The notes under the pieces were generated by a model, which did not search any database, had not been told where the DNA came from, and saw nothing but the letters and a program-made list of their open reading frames with translations. Shown one piece after another: positions 36,856-46,490 of a stretch of 64,000 nucleotides of DNA; position 1 is the first letter of the stretch; each line of letters begins with the position of its first letter. This DNA comes from Paracoccus sp. (in: a-proteobacteria) (GTDB lineage Bacteria > Pseudomonadota > Alphaproteobacteria > Rhodobacterales > Rhodobacteraceae), in assembly GCF_030538495.1 (NCBI RefSeq), contig NZ_JAUNTW010000004.1, positions 1 to 64,000 on the forward strand. The letters are read 5' to 3'. A program made the position numbers and the translations under genes.

Positions 36856-39215
36856 CCCGCGCGCCGCAGCCGCAGCGCGTTGCCGACGACAAAGACCGAC
36901 GACATCGCCATGGCCCCCGCCGCCAGCATGGGCGACAGTTGCGGCCCGCCGAACGGGACCAGCACGCCCATGGCCACCGGGATCAGCGCGGAATTATAGG
37001 CAAACGCCCAGAACAAATTCTGCCGGATGTTGCGCATCACCGCGCGCGACAGGCGCAGCGCGCGGACGACGCCCAATGGGTCGCCCGACATCAGCACCGC
37101 ATCGGCGGATTCGATCGCCACATCGGTGCCGGTGCCAATCGCGATGCCGGTATCGGCGGCGGCCAAGGCGGGCGCGTCGTTGATGCCGTCGCCGACAAAG
37201 GCCGTCGCGGCGCCCATGGCGCGGATGGCGTCCAGTTTCTCGGCTGGGGTCAGGCCCGCCTGCACATCGTCGATGCCCAGACGGTCGGCCACGGCGCGCG
37301 CGGCGGCGGGGTGGTCGCCCGACAGCATCGCGGTTGTCACGCCCATCTGATGCAGCGCCGCAATCGTCGCCGCCGCCGAGTCGCGTTCGGTATCGGACAG
37401 GGCAAAGGCCGCCCGGTGCCGCCCGTCCACGGCCAGATGAACCATGGTCGCCGCGCCGTCCGCATCGGGCAGGCTCAGCGCCACCCCGGCATCGCGCAGG
37501 GCGGCGGCGTTGCCGATCAACAGGGCGTGGCCTTCGACCCGTGCGGTCAGACCCCGGCCCGGCTGCGCGGTCACATCGGCCGCATCCGGCAAGGGCTGAT
37601 CCGCCGCCGCCACAAGCGCAGTGGCAAGGGGGTGGGTCGAATGCGCCTCGGCCGCGGCGGTCAGGCGCAGGGCATTTGCCCGCGGCATCCCGTCGGTCCA
37701 GATCTGCGTGACCACCGGGCGTCCTTCGGTCAGCGTGCCGGTTTTGTCAAAGCCGATGACGCGCACCGATGCCAGTTTCTGCAACGCGCTGCCCCGGCGG
37801 AACAGCACGCCCAGTTGCGCGCCGCGCCCGCTGCCCACCATGATCGACACCGGCACGGCCAGCCCCATGGCGCAGGGGCAGGCGATGATCAGAACCGACA
37901 CCGCCGCGACAATCGCGTGAGCCAAGGACGGCCCGAACACCAGCCAGATCAGGAAGGCCAGCCCCGCCAGCCCCATCACCGCCGGCACAAAGATGCGGGT
38001 GATGCGGTCCACCAGATCCTGCACCGGCAGGCGCGTGGCCTGCGCCGCGTCCACCATGGCCACGATCCGCGCCAGCACGGTATCGCCGCCGGTCTCGGTC
38101 ACGCGGAACGTCAGCGCGGCGTTGCCGTTGACGGTGCCGCCTGTCAGCCGGTCGCCGGGGAATTTCGGCACGGGCAGGGGTTCGCCGGTCAGCATCGCTT
38201 CGTCCACAACGCCCTGACCGGCGGTCACGCAGCCATCCACGGCGATGCGTTCGCCCGCTGCCACACGGATCAGATCACCGGGGCGCAGATCGGCCACCTT
38301 GACCGTGACCGGCTGGCCGTCGCGCAAAACCGTGGCGTGGTCGGGGGCCAGTTCGATCAGCGCGCGGATGGCCGCGCCCGCCTGACCCTTGGCCCGCGAT
38401 TCCAGCCAGCGACCCATCAGAATGAGGGTGACGATGACGGCGGCGGCCTCGAAATACACATGGCGGCTGTCGGGGGGGATCAGCCCCGGTGCCAGCACCA
38501 CGACCGATGAAAACGCAAACGCCGCCCCCGCGCCCAAAGCGACAAGGCTGTTCATTTCCGGCGCGCCTCGGATCAGGGCGGGGATGCCTGCGGCAAAGAA
38601 GCGCCGCCCCGGACCGGCCAGAACGGCGGCGGTCAGCACCATCTGCATCACCCACCACGCCCGCATCGGCGCAATGTCGTGCAACAGTTGGTGAAAACCG
38701 GGGATCATATGCCCGCCCATTTCGGTGATGAACACCGGCAGGGTCAGGATCAGCGCCAGCCCGAAGTCGCGGCGCAGGGGGGCGGTGTCGTCGCGCGGCC
38801 CCGGCGCGTCACCCGCCAGCGTCGCGGGGTATCCCAGCCGCGAGACCAGCCCCGCCAGTTCCTGCGGATCGCCCGCATGAACCACCCGCGCCCGTCCGGT
38901 GGCCAGATTGACATGCGCGTCCGTCACCGCCGGATGGGCGGTCAGCGCGCGTGCCACCCGACCCGAACAGGATGCGCAGGTCATGTCGCGGATCACCAGC
39001 GTTGTGGTGGTCAGATCGGGGGGAAAGCCCGCGCGTGTCAGCCGGTCGCTAATCTCGGGCAGGGTTGCGCCGTCCAGCACCAGATGCGCGCGTTTCGTCA
39101 CCGGGTTGACGGTCACATCGCGCAGCCCCGGCATCGGTTGCAAAATCCGCGTCACGCGGGCCGAGCAACTGGCGCAATGAATGTCGGGCAGGGTCAGGGT
39201 GATGTCGGTGGCCAT
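36852..39215 (-). CDS. copA: Copper-exporting P1B-type ATPase
   Basis: About 787 aa from the ATG at 39215 (a TTG at 39221 is possible). Two N-terminal heavy-metal domains each carry CASC (14-17, and again near 81). Eight membrane helices hold the transport motif ACPCAMGLA. The phosphorylation site is DKTGT, the nucleotide domain has HPLATAL, and the hinge is [13 protein letters not shown] specifies Cu(I)/Ag(I). It exports copper from the cytoplasm. Confidence 0.93.
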   Translation of the reverse strand: MATDITLTLPDIHCASCSARVTRILQPMPGLRDVTVNPVTKRAHLVLDGATLPEISDRLTRAGFPPDLTTTTLVIRDMTCASCSGRVARALTAHPAVTDAHVNLATGRARVVHAGDPQELAGLVSRLGYPATLAGDAPGPRDDTAPLRRDFGLALILTLPVFITEMGGHMIPGFHQLLHDIAPMRAWWVMQMVLTAAVLAGPGRRFFAAGIPALIRGAPEMNSLVALGAGAAFAFSSVVVLAPGLIPPDSRHVYFEAAAVIVTLILMGRWLESRAKGQAGAAIRALIELAPDHATVLRDGQPVTVKVADLRPGDLIRVAAGERIAVDGCVTAGQGVVDEAMLTGEPLPVPKFPGDRLTGGTVNGNAALTFRVTETGGDTVLARIVAMVDAAQATRLPVQDLVDRITRIFVPAVMGLAGLAFLIWLVFGPSLAHAIVAAVSVLIIACPCAMGLAVPVSIMVGSGRGAQLGVLFRRGSALQKLASVRVIGFDKTGTLTEGRPVVTQIWTDGMPRANALRLTAAAEAHSTHPLATALVAAADQPLPDAADVTAQPGRGLTARVEGHALLIGNAAALRDAGVALSLPDADGAATMVHLAVDGRHRAAFALSDTERDSAAATIAALHQMGVTTAMLSGDHPAAARAVADRLGIDDVQAGLTPAEKLDAIRAMGAATAFVGDGINDAPALAAADTGIAIGTGTDVAIESADAVLMSGDPLGVVRALRLSRAVMRNIRQNLFWAFAYNSALIPVAMGVLVPFGGPQLSPMLAAGAMAMSSVFVVGNALRLRRAG

Positions 39216-39340
39216 GCCCAACAGATGTGACCGCCGCGCCGCGTCGTCAAGGCAAAACCCCGCCGCACACGCAGGCGTCAGTTGCCGTTCCGGGGCGCTT
39301 TGCGATATATGTGTGACAAAATCGCGCGATACGAACAGGA

Positions 39341-39889
39341 ATGACGATGAACCGCCGCCAGATGATTGCCATGACCCTGCCTCTGCTGGCGCTGCCCGTG
39401 ACCGGGTGGGCGCAGCAGGCCGACCGTTACGCCCCGACCGAGGTTGCCATTCGCGGCGATTTCGAGGTGGGCAGCATCGTGGTCGTCAGCAAAGATTTCT
39501 TTCTGTATCATGTGATCGCGCCGGGTCGCGCCATCCGTTACGGCGTGGCCGTGGGCCGCGATGAACTGGTCTGGAAAGGCAAAGCCACCATCGGGCGCAA
39601 GGTCGAATGGCCCAGCTGGCGCCCCACGAATGAGATGATCGCCCGCAACCCCGCCGCTTATGAGCGTTACAAAGACGGGATGCCCGGTGGCCCGCGCAAC
39701 CCGCTGGGCGCGCGCGCGCTGTATCTGTATAACGAACGCGGCCAAGACACCGCGATCCGTATTCACGGCACGACGGAACCCAATTCCATCGGGCGCGCCG
39801 TGTCGAATGGCTGTCTGCGGATGCGGAATGAAGCGGTGATTTCGCTGTTCGATCAGGTGCCGCTGGGAACGCCGGTTTACGTTTTCTGA
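39341..39889 (+). CDS. L,D-transpeptidase (YkuD family)
   Basis: 182 aa, with a Tat- or Sec-like signal ([21 protein letters not shown]). The catalytic motif is [20 protein letters not shown], with the nucleophile Cys and the preceding His conserved. It cross-links peptidoglycan or attaches proteins to it. Start at 39341 or at the ATG two codons later. It converges with purine-nucleoside phosphorylase. Confidence 0.9.
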   Translation: MTMNRRQMIAMTLPLLALPVTGWAQQADRYAPTEVAIRGDFEVGSIVVVSKDFFLYHVIAPGRAIRYGVAVGRDELVWKGKATIGRKVEWPSWRPTNEMIARNPAAYERYKDGMPGGPRNPLGARALYLYNERGQDTAIRIHGTTEPNSIGRAVSNGCLRMRNEAVISLFDQVPLGTPVYVF

Positions 39890-39909
39890 TGTGGTCGCCG
39901 GTGGCGGGT

Positions 39910-39948
39910 GCGGATGCCTCCGGCGGGGATATTTGGACACAGAAGATA
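39910..39948 (+). repeat. Conserved 3'-flanking element, copy 5
   Basis: GGCGGGGATATTTG followed by ACAGAAGATAAA. It lies between the converging L,D-transpeptidase and PNP genes, next to a bidirectional terminator. Confidence 0.7.
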
Positions 39949-39953
39949 AAGCA

Positions 39954-39984
39954 GGGCGGCGTTTTGCCGCCCCGTTTATTTTGT
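39954..39984. terminator. Bidirectional terminator between L,D-transpeptidase and PNP genes
   Basis: GGGCGGC-GTTTT-GCCGCCC (39954-39972) is a 7-bp stem followed on the plus strand by CGTTTATTTT. On the minus strand the tract after the stem is TGCTTTAT. It overlaps the last codons of the PNP gene. Confidence 0.65.
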
Positions 39985-40779
39985 CTCGGCCAGGAAGCGG
40001 CGCAAGACGCGTTCCAGTTTCGCAGCGCCCAGCGGGGCCATGGCCTTGGTGTGGTCGTGGCTGATGGATTCGTCGCTCAGCCCCGCGCCCATATTCGTGA
40101 TCACCGAAATCGCGGCGCAGCGCAGGCCGAGGAAGCGGGACAGGATGATTTCCGGCACCGTGGACATGCCGACCGCATCCGCGCCCAAGACGCGGGCGGC
40201 GCGGATTTCCGCAGGGGTTTCGAAGCTGGGGCCGCTGAACCAGCAATAGACCCCTTGCGGCAGATCGACGTTTTCGGCCTCTGCCGCCGCTGTCAGGGCC
40301 GCGCGCATCTGGGCGTCGTGGGCGTCGGTCATGGGGACAAAGCGCGCCTCATTCTGTTCGCCGATCAGCGGGTTGGTTCCGGCAAAGGCGATGTGGTCGT
40401 TCAGCAGCATCAGCCCGCCCGGTTGAATATCGTCGCGCAGCGATCCGGCGGCATTGGTCAGGATCAGCCGGTCACAGCCCAAGTCCCGCAGCACCTGCAA
40501 CGGCGTGCGCATAATATCGGCGCGCCCGCTTTCGTAATAATGCGACCGGCCGCCGAACACCGCGACGCGCCGCCCCTGCAATTCGCCGATGACCAGCTGC
40601 GGCACATGGCCCGACACGCCCGCATGGGGAAAGCCCGGCAGGTCGTCATAGGGGATCGCCACCCCGTCGACCTGCGCCGACAGATGGCCCAGACCCGACC
40701 CCAAAATCAGGCCGTATTCGGGGGCGTCGGTCCCGGCGCGGTCTTGGATCAGGCGGATCAGATCAGCGTTCTTTGACAT
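39976..40779 (-). CDS. punA: Purine-nucleoside phosphorylase (inosine/guanosine type)
   Basis: 267 aa from the ATG at 40779 (an earlier in-frame start at 40830 lacks support). Motifs are LGSGLGHLSA (phosphate loop), FGGRSHYYESG, LTNAAGSL, SGPSFETPAEI and VGMSTVPEI. It splits purine nucleosides with phosphate. It overlaps the end of the nucleoside-permease gene, which suggests import and breakdown of nucleosides in one unit. Confidence 0.92.
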   Translation of the reverse strand: MSKNADLIRLIQDRAGTDAPEYGLILGSGLGHLSAQVDGVAIPYDDLPGFPHAGVSGHVPQLVIGELQGRRVAVFGGRSHYYESGRADIMRTPLQVLRDLGCDRLILTNAAGSLRDDIQPGGLMLLNDHIAFAGTNPLIGEQNEARFVPMTDAHDAQMRAALTAAAEAENVDLPQGVYCWFSGPSFETPAEIRAARVLGADAVGMSTVPEIILSRFLGLRCAAISVITNMGAGLSDESISHDHTKAMAPLGAAKLERVLRRFLAETK

Positions 40780-41791
40780 AGGGTTCTCCGCCCGCGCGTG
40801 GCGGGATTGCGCGGCCAACAAATCCGGCAAGGATCACGACCGTCAGGATATAGGGCAGGGCGTTCATAAACATCGACGGCACTGTGACGATGCCCAGATC
40901 AAGGTTCGGATACACATTCGCGACCGATTCCAGCAGCCCGAACAGCATCGTCGCAAACAGCGCCTGCCACGGGCGCCATTTCGCAAAGATCAGCGCGGCG
41001 AGCGCGATAAAGCCGCGGCCCGCCGTCATATCCTTGACAAAGCCCGCCGACAGGCCCGTCGCCATATAGGCCCCGGCGATGCCGCACAGAATGCCGCAGA
41101 TGGCGACCGCGCTGTAACGCAGCCGCATCACCGACACGCCCGCCGTATCAACGGATGCCGGGTTTTCACCGACCGCGCGCAGGCGCAGGCCGAACCGCGT
41201 GCGGAACAGCACCCACCAGGTCAGCGGCACCGCCAAGAGCGCGACATAAACCAGCACCGTATGCCCGGACATCAGCCCGTAAACCGGGCCAATCACCGGC
41301 ACGCCCGACAGCGTATCGACAAAGGGGAAATGGATCGGCTGAAACCGGCCATCGGTCAGCGACGGCGTGCGCCCGCCCTGACGGAACAGGTTTTGCCCTA
41401 CCAGCACCGTCAGCCCCGACGCCAGCAAATTGATCGCCACGCCGGAAATCAGCTGGTTGCCCCGGAACGTGATCGAGGCCAGCCCGTGAATCAGCGACAG
41501 CGCCAGCGATCCGCCTATGCCCGCCATCAGGCCCAGCCACGGGCTGCCCGTCACGGCGGCGACGGCAGCGGCGGTAAAGGCCGCCATCAGCATTTTGCCT
41601 TCCAGCCCGATGTCGAAGACTCCGGCGCGTTCGGAATACAGCCCCGCCAGACAGGCCAGCAGCAGCGGCGTCATCAGGCGCAGCGCGCTGTTGATGCCCG
41701 GCACCGCGCCGCGCGGGTCGGCCAACAGCCACGCCGCGCAGATCAGCAGAACGATAAGGGCGATCAGGCCGTCTTTCAGGAACCGGGTCAT
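40763..41791 (-). CDS. Nucleoside ABC transporter permease (NupQ-like)
   Basis: 342 aa, about nine membrane helices, BPD_transp_2 type. The coupling region is LRLRAVGENPASVDTAGV, and SERAGVFDIGLEGKMLMAA is a family signature. It pairs with the permease at 41788-42885, overlapping it by four bases. It is part of the BmpA-type importer, whose substrates in other bacteria are purine nucleosides; the downstream PNP supports that. Confidence 0.9.
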   Translation of the reverse strand: MTRFLKDGLIALIVLLICAAWLLADPRGAVPGINSALRLMTPLLLACLAGLYSERAGVFDIGLEGKMLMAAFTAAAVAAVTGSPWLGLMAGIGGSLALSLIHGLASITFRGNQLISGVAINLLASGLTVLVGQNLFRQGGRTPSLTDGRFQPIHFPFVDTLSGVPVIGPVYGLMSGHTVLVYVALLAVPLTWWVLFRTRFGLRLRAVGENPASVDTAGVSVMRLRYSAVAICGILCGIAGAYMATGLSAGFVKDMTAGRGFIALAALIFAKWRPWQALFATMLFGLLESVANVYPNLDLGIVTVPSMFMNALPYILTVVILAGFVGRAIPPRAGGEPYVKER

Positions 41792-42885
41792 GCGCGGTTC
41801 CCCCGGCGCATCGCCATGAACAGCCGTTCCAGAGGCATCCGCACCATATTGTCCAAGGCGCCGGTGAACAGAATGACAAGCGCCTGAATAACAACGATCA
41901 ATTCGCGCGGGATTTTGGTCGTCAGCGCCAGTTCTCCGCCGCCCTGATACAGAAAGCCGAACAGCAGCGCCGCCAGCAGGATGCCGAACGGATGGTTGCG
42001 CCCCATCAGCGCAACGGCGATGCCGATAAAGCCCGCGCCTTCGGCCGCGTTCAGGACCAGACGGCCCGCCTCGCCCATCACATTGTTAATGGCCATCATC
42101 CCCGCCAGACCGCCGGAAATCAGCATCGCGACCACGGTGATGCGCACCGGGCTGATGCCGGCATAGACCGCGCCGGGTTCGGATTTGCCAAAGGCACGGA
42201 TTTCATAGCCCAGACGGGACCGCCAGATCAGCAGCCAGACCAGAAAACACGCCAGCAGCGCGACGAAAAAGGTCAGATTGACCGGCGTGTTGCGGCCCCA
42301 TGCGATGCCGAAACCATCCGCGATCTGCCACAGCTTCGGCAGGTTGGTTTCCACCGGAAACCGGGCCGAGGCCGGGTCCATGCTGCCCACCGGGCGCAGC
42401 AGGTTGACCAGAACATAGTTCAGCGTCGCGGCGGCGATAAAGTTGAACATGATCGTTGTGATCACAATATGGCTGCCGCGTTTGGCCTGCAACACCGCCG
42501 GGATCAGCGCCCATGCCGCGCCAAACAGCGCCGCGCCGATCATCGCGGCGGGCAGCGCCAGCCCCCAATGCGGCAGCGGCAGATACAGCAGCACCAAGGC
42601 CACGCCAAGGCCGCCCATGGCCGCCTGACCTTCGCCGCCGATATTGAACAGCGACGCATGATAAGCGACCATCACCGCCAGCCCGGTAAAGATGAAATTC
42701 GTCGCATAATACAGCGTGAATCCCCAGCCATAGCTGGACCCAAGCGCGCCCTGAACCATGGTCTTCATCGCGTGATACGGGCTTTCGCCGATGGCCATAA
42801 TGACCAAGGCGGAAATCAACATCGCAAGGATCAGGGAAATCAGCGGCGTCAGAATCACATCCGCCCATTTCGGCATCTTATCCAT
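41788..42885 (-). CDS. Nucleoside ABC transporter permease (NupP-like)
   Basis: 365 aa from the ATG at 42885. It is a BPD_transp_2 permease, with AYHASLFNIGGEGQAAMGGLG and IRAFGKSEPGAVYAGISPVR as family motifs. The start codon shares a base with the stop of the preceding unknown gene. It works with the NupQ-like permease and the double ATPase. Confidence 0.9.
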   Translation of the reverse strand: MDKMPKWADVILTPLISLILAMLISALVIMAIGESPYHAMKTMVQGALGSSYGWGFTLYYATNFIFTGLAVMVAYHASLFNIGGEGQAAMGGLGVALVLLYLPLPHWGLALPAAMIGAALFGAAWALIPAVLQAKRGSHIVITTIMFNFIAAATLNYVLVNLLRPVGSMDPASARFPVETNLPKLWQIADGFGIAWGRNTPVNLTFFVALLACFLVWLLIWRSRLGYEIRAFGKSEPGAVYAGISPVRITVVAMLISGGLAGMMAINNVMGEAGRLVLNAAEGAGFIGIAVALMGRNHPFGILLAALLFGFLYQGGGELALTTKIPRELIVVIQALVILFTGALDNMVRMPLERLFMAMRRGNRA

Positions 42886-43403
42886 CAGTGGTTCTTTCCG
42901 GTTGCGGCCATGTCGCGGTCGAACCGCTGACACAGGGACAAAAGCGCGCTGGCATCGGCCATCAGCGGGATATGTGACGCAATATCATCGGTCCAGGCAA
43001 GGGTGGCGTCATCGGGATGATCAGTGCCTGCGCCTGCGAAGATGCGCAGAAACTCGGCTTCGATATGGCTTGGCGGGGTGCCTTTGGCTGACCAGACCGA
43101 AACACAGCGGGAATTGTCGCGCAGCGCGATGATCCCCACGATCCGGGCAGGGGTCTGTTCGGTGCAGGCCCGACCCTCCGGCGCGGATACGCAGTCAAGA
43201 CCGGCCGGATTGTCCAGATAGTGGTTCAAATCGTCGGGTGGGACCATCCAACCTTGGCCGTCTCGCGCCATGGCCGCAAACATCAGCGACAGGCCGTCGC
43301 CCGGCCATGCCGTTTCGGTCGCTAAGCTGGACGTGCCAGTCCCCGCCAAAGTCAGGGCCAAGGCTGCGGATGCGGCGCGAAAATCTGCGGGTGTCGCGCA
43401 CAT
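42885..43403 (-). CDS. Probable secreted protein of unknown function embedded in the nucleoside-importer operon
   Basis: 172 aa. A signal-like N-terminus (ALALTLAGTGTSSLATE, about 14-30) is followed by a soluble domain with four Cys residues, including GLDCVSAPEGRACTEQ and DNSRCVSVW, which could form disulfides. It is coupled on both sides: its start overlaps the ATPase stop and its stop overlaps the permease start. I recognise no family. The position implies a role linked to nucleoside import, but this is inference. Confidence 0.7.
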   Translation of the reverse strand: MCATPADFRAASAALALTLAGTGTSSLATETAWPGDGLSLMFAAMARDGQGWMVPPDDLNHYLDNPAGLDCVSAPEGRACTEQTPARIVGIIALRDNSRCVSVWSAKGTPPSHIEAEFLRIFAGAGTDHPDDATLAWTDDIASHIPLMADASALLSLCQRFDRDMAATGKNH

Positions 43404-45001
43404 CAGACGGCCTCATCCGTTGATTGCGCAGCGCCGGTCACGCCTGCCATCAACAGGCCCAGTTCGCCGGTGGTGGTCGCGCCGGGCAGGCGTTCGCCCA
43501 TGATGCGGCCGTCAAACATCACCGCGATGCGGTCGGACAGCGACAGGATTTCGTCCAGTTCGACGCTGACCAGCAGCACCGCTTTGCCCGCGTCGCGCAG
43601 TTCGATGATGCGTTTGTGGATAAATTCGATCGCGCCAATATCCACGCCGCGCGTCGGCTGGCCGATCAGCAACAGGTCGGGATTGCGTTCAATTTCGCGG
43701 GCCACGACGATCTTTTGCTGGTTGCCGCCGGAAAAATTGCGCGCGGCCAGATCGCAATGCGGCGGGCGCACGTCAAAGCGTTCGATCTTGCCGATCGCAT
43801 CGCGACGGATGGCGTCACGATCCATCAACGGGCCACGGTTAAATTCCGGCGCGTGGTGATAGCCAAAGGCCACGTTTTCCCACGCGGCAAAGTCCATAAT
43901 CAGACCTTCGACCTGACGATCTTCGGGGATGTGGCCGATGCCTTGGGCGCGGCGGGTGGCGGCGTCGCAGCCGCGACCGGACAGGGGCAGGTCGGCGTCA
44001 TTCACCCGGACCGAGCCGCCCAGACGGCAGCCGGTTTCGGGATAACCGCCCAGAATTTCCAGCAATTGCGTTTGACCATTGCCGCTGACGCCGGCGATGC
44101 CCAACACTTCGCCCGCGCGGATGTCGAAACTGATGCCGCGCAGACGTTCAACACCGGTGGCGTCGGTCATGGTCAGGTCGCGCACCTGCAACACCGGCGC
44201 GCCGGGTTGGGCGGGGGCCTTGGCCACGTTCAGCAGCACTTTGCGCCCGACCATCAATTCGGCCAGTTCTTCGGGGCTGGTGTCGGATGTTTTCACGGAT
44301 GCCACCATTTCGCCGCGCCGCATGACGCTGACATTGTCGGTGATCTCCATGATTTCGCGCAGTTTATGCGTGATGAGGATGATGGTTTTGCCCTCGGCCC
44401 GCAGACCTTCCAGAATACGGAACAGGTGGTCGGCCTCGGCCGGGGTCAGAACGCCGGTGGGTTCGTCCAGAATCAAAATATCCGCCTGACGATACAGCGC
44501 CTTAAGGATTTCGACGCGCTGTTGATGGCCAACGGACAGGTCTTCGACCACGGCATCGGGATCGACGTTCAGTTGATATTCATCGGCCAGCTTGCGCAAC
44601 ACGCCGCGCGCCTTGGACAGCGAAGGACGCAGCAGCGCGCCATCTTCGGCGCCCAGAATGATGTTTTCCAGAACGGTAAAGTTCTGCACCAGCTTGAAAT
44701 GCTGAAACACCATGCCGATGCCCGCGCGAATGGCGGTCTGGCTGTCGGTGATGCTGATGGGCTGGTCGTTGACGCGGATTTCGCCGCTGTCGGGTTTATA
44801 AAACCCATACAGAATCGACATCAGCGTGGATTTCCCCGCGCCGTTTTCGCCGATAATCCCGTGGATCGTGCCGCGAGGCACGCGCAAGTTAATGTTTTTA
44901 TTGGCCTGCACCGGGCCAAACGATTTCGAGATGCCGCGCAACTCGATCGCTGCGGGGGCGGTCGCGTCGGACCGCCCCCCCATGTCACGCCCAGCCACCA
45001 T
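43403..45001 (-). CDS. Nucleoside ABC transporter ATPase with two ATP-binding domains (NupO-like)
   Basis: 532 aa with tandem ABC domains. The first has Walker A GENGAGKST (about 50-58), signature LSVGHQQRVEIL and Walker B ILILDEPTGVL. The second has a degenerate Walker A GVSGNGQTQ, signature FSGGNQQKIVVARE and LLIGQPTRGVD. This layout is typical of sugar- and nucleoside-type importers of the BmpA group. An ATG at 44983 is an alternative start. Confidence 0.92.
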   Translation of the reverse strand: MVAGRDMGGRSDATAPAAIELRGISKSFGPVQANKNINLRVPRGTIHGIIGENGAGKSTLMSILYGFYKPDSGEIRVNDQPISITDSQTAIRAGIGMVFQHFKLVQNFTVLENIILGAEDGALLRPSLSKARGVLRKLADEYQLNVDPDAVVEDLSVGHQQRVEILKALYRQADILILDEPTGVLTPAEADHLFRILEGLRAEGKTIILITHKLREIMEITDNVSVMRRGEMVASVKTSDTSPEELAELMVGRKVLLNVAKAPAQPGAPVLQVRDLTMTDATGVERLRGISFDIRAGEVLGIAGVSGNGQTQLLEILGGYPETGCRLGGSVRVNDADLPLSGRGCDAATRRAQGIGHIPEDRQVEGLIMDFAAWENVAFGYHHAPEFNRGPLMDRDAIRRDAIGKIERFDVRPPHCDLAARNFSGGNQQKIVVAREIERNPDLLLIGQPTRGVDIGAIEFIHKRIIELRDAGKAVLLVSVELDEILSLSDRIAVMFDGRIMGERLPGATTTGELGLLMAGVTGAAQSTDEAV

Positions 45002-45990
45002 TACGAGGTCGGGCAGGTGTTGTCGGTCATATAGTCGTGGACCTGAATTTCGCCCGACACGATTTTTTCGCGCGCTTCGTCCACGGCGGCCTGCATTTCG
45101 GCGCTGACCAGCGGGGCGTTGTCGTCGTCAATCGCGACGTCCACCCCGTGCGAGGCCAGATCCATCACCTGCACGCCCGGCACCAGATCGGTGCCAGCGG
45201 TAAAGGCGTCCACGACCGCGTTATCCACGCGCTTGACCATGGACGTCAGAACCTTACCCGGATGCAGGTGGTTTTGGTTGCTGTCCACGCCGATGGACAG
45301 GATGCCTTCGTCCGCGGCGGTTTGCAGCACGCCGATGCCGGTGCCGCCCGCTGCGGCATAGATCACATCCGCGCCCGCCGCGATTTGCGCGCGGGTCAGT
45401 TCGCCGCCGCGCACCGGGTCATTCCACGCCGCGGGGGTGGTGCCGGTATAGTTGATCACGACCTTGCCTTCGGGTTGGGTCGCCTTGAACCCTTGCGAGA
45501 AACCGCATTCGAATTTGTGGATCAGCGGAATATCCATGCCGCCGATAAACCCGACCGTGCCGGTTTTCGACGCGACACCGGCCATCACGCCCGCCAGATA
45601 GCTGCCCTGTTCTTCGGAAAACACGATCGAGCTGACATTCGGCTGATCCACCACCATGTCGATGATCGCGAATTTCGTGTCGGGGTAATCCGGGGCCACG
45701 GTGTTCAGCACGTCGCCAAAGGCAAAGCCGATCATGACGATGGGGTTCGACCCGCTTTCGGCCAGACGACGCAGGGCCTGTTCGCGCTGCGCTTCGGACT
45801 GCATTTCCAGTTCGCGGAAGGTGCCGCCGGTTTCGGTTGCCCAACGCTGCGCGCCGGCATGGCCTGCCTCGTTGAACGATTTGTCGAATTTGCCGCCCAG
45901 ATCATAGATCACGGCGGGATTCGCGACGGCTGCGGTTGCCGACAGCGCGGCCATGGCGGAACCCGCCAGCAGGGTTTTCATCAGGGACAT
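45001..45990 (-). CDS. BmpA-family periplasmic nucleoside-binding lipoprotein-like protein
   Basis: 329 aa with a signal peptide (ending near ATAAVANPA). Family motifs are DLGGKFDKSFNEAG, GFAFGDVLNTVAPDYPDTKFAIID, EEQGSYLAGVMAG and GIGVLQTAADEG. No lipobox Cys is seen, so it is probably soluble. It captures nucleosides for the importer. Its stop overlaps the ATPase start (TAATG). Confidence 0.9.
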   Translation of the reverse strand: MSLMKTLLAGSAMAALSATAAVANPAVIYDLGGKFDKSFNEAGHAGAQRWATETGGTFRELEMQSEAQREQALRRLAESGSNPIVMIGFAFGDVLNTVAPDYPDTKFAIIDMVVDQPNVSSIVFSEEQGSYLAGVMAGVASKTGTVGFIGGMDIPLIHKFECGFSQGFKATQPEGKVVINYTGTTPAAWNDPVRGGELTRAQIAAGADVIYAAAGGTGIGVLQTAADEGILSIGVDSNQNHLHPGKVLTSMVKRVDNAVVDAFTAGTDLVPGVQVMDLASHGVDVAIDDDNAPLVSAEMQAAVDEAREKIVSGEIQVHDYMTDNTCPTS

Positions 45991-46070
45991 TATGACACCT
46001 CATCCTGTTTGGCGGGCGATTCAGGCCGCCCGCATAATGGCAATGATTTGGCCGCATTGGCCCCACAGCG

Positions 46071-46490
46071 TCAACCGCATTTCGTATCCGAACCCAGCGT
46101 CACACGCATGATAACCGCATCAATATGCCCAGCGTAATACCGTTTGCGCCGACCGACCTGTTCCCAACCCGCGCCGTGATACAGCGCGCGGGCGGCGGCG
46201 TTGTCATGGGCCACCTCAAGAAACGCGCATGCGGCGCCTTTTTCGCGGGCGGCGTGGGTGAACCGGCGCAGCAGGTCGCGGCCCACGCCCTGACGCCGCG
46301 CATCGGGGGATACGGCGACGGTCAGCAATTCGGCCTCATTCGCGATGACGCGGCCAATCAGAAACCCCGCCCTGTGGGTCAGCAAAAACGCCCCCGGCAT
46401 GGTCAGAACATCGGTGATTTCCGCCGCCGACCACGGGCGCGGGATAGTAAAGCAACGCGCGTGCAGCGCCGCCAGATCGTCCGGCGTCAT
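46071..46490 (-). CDS. rimI: Ribosomal-protein alanine N-acetyltransferase RimI
   Basis: 139 aa GNAT protein from the ATG at 46490. LLTVAVSPDARRQGVGRDLL is the acetyl-CoA site (motif A), with FLEVAHDNAAARALYHGAGW and RRKRYY following as in RimI. It acetylates ribosomal protein S18 in other bacteria. The start overlaps the tsaB stop, the usual pairing. Confidence 0.9.
   Translation of the reverse strand: MTPDDLAALHARCFTIPRPWSAAEITDVLTMPGAFLLTHRAGFLIGRVIANEAELLTVAVSPDARRQGVGRDLLRRFTHAAREKGAACAFLEVAHDNAAARALYHGAGWEQVGRRKRYYAGHIDAVIMRVTLGSDTKCG

Noticed and set aside
45991..46070. Terminator between rimI and the BmpA gene
   Set aside because: A 6-bp G+C stem exists (GCGGGC/GCCCGC) but no T-run follows on the relevant strand, so I do not call it.
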